In this document: piece after piece, positions 9,051 to 11,304 of the stretch
How positions within the stretch are numbered: the first letter of the stretch is position 1
Layout: every line of letters begins with the position of its first letter
NCBI GenBank assembly: GCA_003024175.1
Contig: MDYQ01000140.1
Coordinates: forward strand, 64,001 to 75,304
Direction: 5' to 3'
Source: Planoprotostelium fungivorum
Lineage: Eukaryota; Evosea; Variosea; Cavosteliida; Cavosteliaceae
Length of the DNA: 11,304 nt
Notes under the pieces: generated by a model
What the model was told of the DNA's origin: nothing
The model's database searches: none
The model's input: only the letters and a program-made list of their open reading frames with translations
Position numbers and translations under genes: made by a program

Positions 9051-9494
9051 GTTGTCCTGTCCTGTTGAGAATGATTTCAAACTACCCGCGAACGATTCGC
9101 GAGACCTCGCGACTTCCGGTATGTGACACCTCTCGAGCCACATCCTTGTCAAGTACGGCGAATCCTCGTTGTAGTCGTCAGTGCTGCTATAGCAGATCAG
9201 GACGATTGGAACACCAGCTGATTCTATCAGGAGCGTTCATACTACTGACCACGAGAATCATATAACATACAGTCACACAGAATGATATAACGTGCCCTTA
9301 TGTCCGCGAGTTTTCGAATTGACCACTTCTGCCTCCTCCGCACTAGAAACTATGCCATATACAGATAGATGTGTACTAGAAGAGCATGGCAAAATTGATT
9401 TGGTTCAATTTGGTCAATTCTGAAGGAAGGTATACAGAAAACTCTCCGAAATTATAGTGTTACAAAGATCGATGTCTCGTGAAGTGAGATTGAT

Positions 9495-9698
9495 ATGGGA
9501 TATATACCAAATGGTGAAGTATTGCCTTACCAGGAGGTTAAAGAGTCAGAGCTGGTCGCATTCATCTTAGGAATACTCTTGAACGAACCTCGTGTGGACC
9601 CAACAACGCCTGTCACTTCATCCGGCTCCTTCATTGAAACAAGCCACTTGTTGTGGAGACTTCACAGAGCTACAATTGATAGTTATCTACTTGTGTGA
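9495..9698 (+). CDS. small ORF, 67 aa, with an ankyrin-like-repeat signature; doubtful gene or remnant
   Basis: The product contains LVAFILGILLNEPRVDPTT, which resembles the LLL.DPRVDPS segment that ends each repeat of the F-box/ankyrin-like protein at 2974-1532. The rest (ETSHLLWRLHRATIDSYLLV) does not continue the repeat. It could be a remnant of a repeat gene, an exon of an unmodelled gene, or chance. It has no clear splice partner. Confidence 0.25.
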   Translation: MGYIPNGEVLPYQEVKESELVAFILGILLNEPRVDPTTPVTSSGSFIETSHLLWRLHRATIDSYLLV

Positions 9699-9852
9699 CA
9701 AGTGTTCATCATCACACCTACCACCACAACGTCGTCCACCACATCACAACATCATCTGTTCCAGCCGAGATGTTGATATGCAGATTAATAACTTCTCCTC
9801 TTGCATGGAAACTGCTGCAGATAAAGATGATGCTTGCTTCACCACTGTTTCA

Positions 9853-9908
9853 TGACGTCATTTCTGCGAAAAAGATTCGCATTCGCACATTCTGGTTACT
9901 GCGAAAAA
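9853..9908 (+). promoter_or_regulatory. candidate Rab promoter elements: CRE palindrome and CTGCGAAAAA pair
   Basis: TGACGTCA at 9853-9860 is the exact bZIP (CREB/ATF) palindrome, 82 nt before the Rab ATG. CTGCGAAAAA occurs identically at 9864-9873 and 9899-9908, 35 nt apart. The function is inferred from motif identity and position only. Confidence 0.35.
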
Positions 9909-9942
9909 TGGTCGATCTGTTGGTCATAAGATCCTTTCAGTC

Positions 9943-10893
<951 letters not shown>

Positions 10894-10969
10894 ATACAAA
10901 GCTGTTTCACTGCCATTTGCTTTCGATGCACAAAGAAGAGAAGAATTAGAATGAGCATTGTTTAGTGAT

Positions 10970-11304
10970 CTAATCGTCCAAGCCGAATTTGGTGAAGTAG
11001 TCAGGGTCAAAGTGATGCAGACGGACATATCCATCCTCACCACCACTGGCAAATCTGTCCTCGTCAGATGTGTACCTCTACAACACCGCATGATAGAAAA
11101 GGTACAATGATACATGCATGATGAGAGAGAGAAGAGAAGGGGATAAGAGAAAGAGAAGAAGAGAAGAGGATAAGAGAAAGAGAAGAAGAGAAGAGAAAGA
11201 GAAGAAGAGAAGAGAAAGAGGATAAGAGAAAGAGAAGAGGAGAGTACACACCCACGACCATCAGGCTGGAAGACAACTTGGTTGACGGGACCAAAGTGAC
11301 CGGG
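10970..11304 (-). CDS. eIF3 subunit i (eIF3i/TIF34), C-terminal part, runs off the window
   Basis: A WD40 scaffold subunit of translation initiation factor 3. Visible exons on the - strand: 11304-11252 and 11054-10970 (stop TAG). They encode the last blade, GHFGPVNQVVFQPDGRG joined to FASGGEDGYVRLHHFDPDYF, then TKFGLDD. This corresponds to the conserved eIF3i terminus GHFGPIN...PDG...SGGEDGYVR..FDP.YF, with equal spacing across the splice. The intron (11251-11055) is 197 nt, the longest in the window, swollen by a purine-rich tract. The gene is convergent with the Rab gene; only 76 nt separate the stops. Confidence 0.88.
11123..11244 (+). repeat. purine-only tract (GA-rich microsatellite) in the eIF3i intron
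   Basis: About 122 nt of A and G, interrupted only by a T in three GGATAAGAG copies (near 11141, 11168, 11220). The unit GGATAAGAGAAAGAGAAGAA recurs with a 27-nt spacing between the first two copies. On the eIF3i coding strand it is a pyrimidine tract in the donor half of the intron. Confidence 0.9.

Larger units (their letters stand above)
9051..9942. other. spacer between divergent genes, with a small ORF
   Basis: This 892-nt stretch holds the 5' flanks of the secreted-protein gene (-) and the Rab gene (+). The proximal part (9051-9500) shows only a short repeat, AATTGA-TTTGGT-TCAATT at 9393-9410 followed by a second TTTGGT copy. An open frame at 9495-9698 is described separately. The last 100 nt contain a CRE-type palindrome and a repeated 10-mer near the Rab start. 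Confidence 0.5.

Noticed and set aside
9386-9420. Possible tRNA promoter boxes (TGGCAAAATTG and GGTTCAATTTGG)
   Set aside because: The two boxes lie too close together and no cloverleaf can be drawn.
10894-10969. A further Rab exon carrying Cys-Cys
   Set aside because: No Cys-Cys-stop is found in the region up to the eIF3i stop and no donor in the last Rab exon gives one.

Overview
The window is compact eukaryotic nuclear DNA. It holds seven protein genes in 11.3 kb, cut by about 38 introns, most of them only 36-48 nt long. The conserved genes (cap methyltransferase, CCT-eta, Rab2-like GTPase, eIF3i) are all eukaryotic. The F-box/ankyrin-like gene carries a 31-residue repeat with the signature LLLADPRVDPS..NNEAIR, a style I associate with protosteloid Amoebozoa such as Planoprotostelium. 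That placement is inference from family style, not a database match. I rebuilt the exons by hand, requiring splice sites, reading phase and family alignment to agree. No transcript evidence was available.

Layout, left to right: (1) + strand, an mRNA cap guanine-N7 methyltransferase (3-1305; the 5' end may lie outside the window). (2) - strand, an F-box-like protein with 11 ankyrin-like repeats (2974-1532). (3) A 3059-3526 spacer, then + strand CCT7/TCP-1 eta in ten exons (3527-5682). (4) - strand, a membrane-anchored short-chain dehydrogenase of the HSD17B12/HSDL1 type in eight exons (7267-5846). (5) - strand, a secreted 409-residue protein with a carboxypeptidase-regulatory-like domain and a YfaP/DUF2135-like C-terminal domain, in eight exons (9050-7532). 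(6) A 0.9-kb spacer (9051-9942) that serves as shared 5' flank, then + strand a Rab2-like GTPase in seven exons (9943-10893). (7) - strand, the 3' end of eIF3i (beyond the window to 10970).

The genes do not form a pathway; they are a mix of housekeeping and lineage-specific genes. The observations most worth following are these. There is a probable U12-type AT-AC intron in the cap methyltransferase. The Rab2-like protein has lost its C-terminal prenylation tail and carries a Cys-Cys pair near its N-terminus, and retaining its last intron would add a hydrophobic repeat tail. The SDR keeps its catalytic residues but has a degraded dinucleotide-binding motif. A nested inverted repeat upstream of the SDR gene could fold as a three-way junction. 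The secreted protein has an in-frame, stop-free intron inside its signal peptide.
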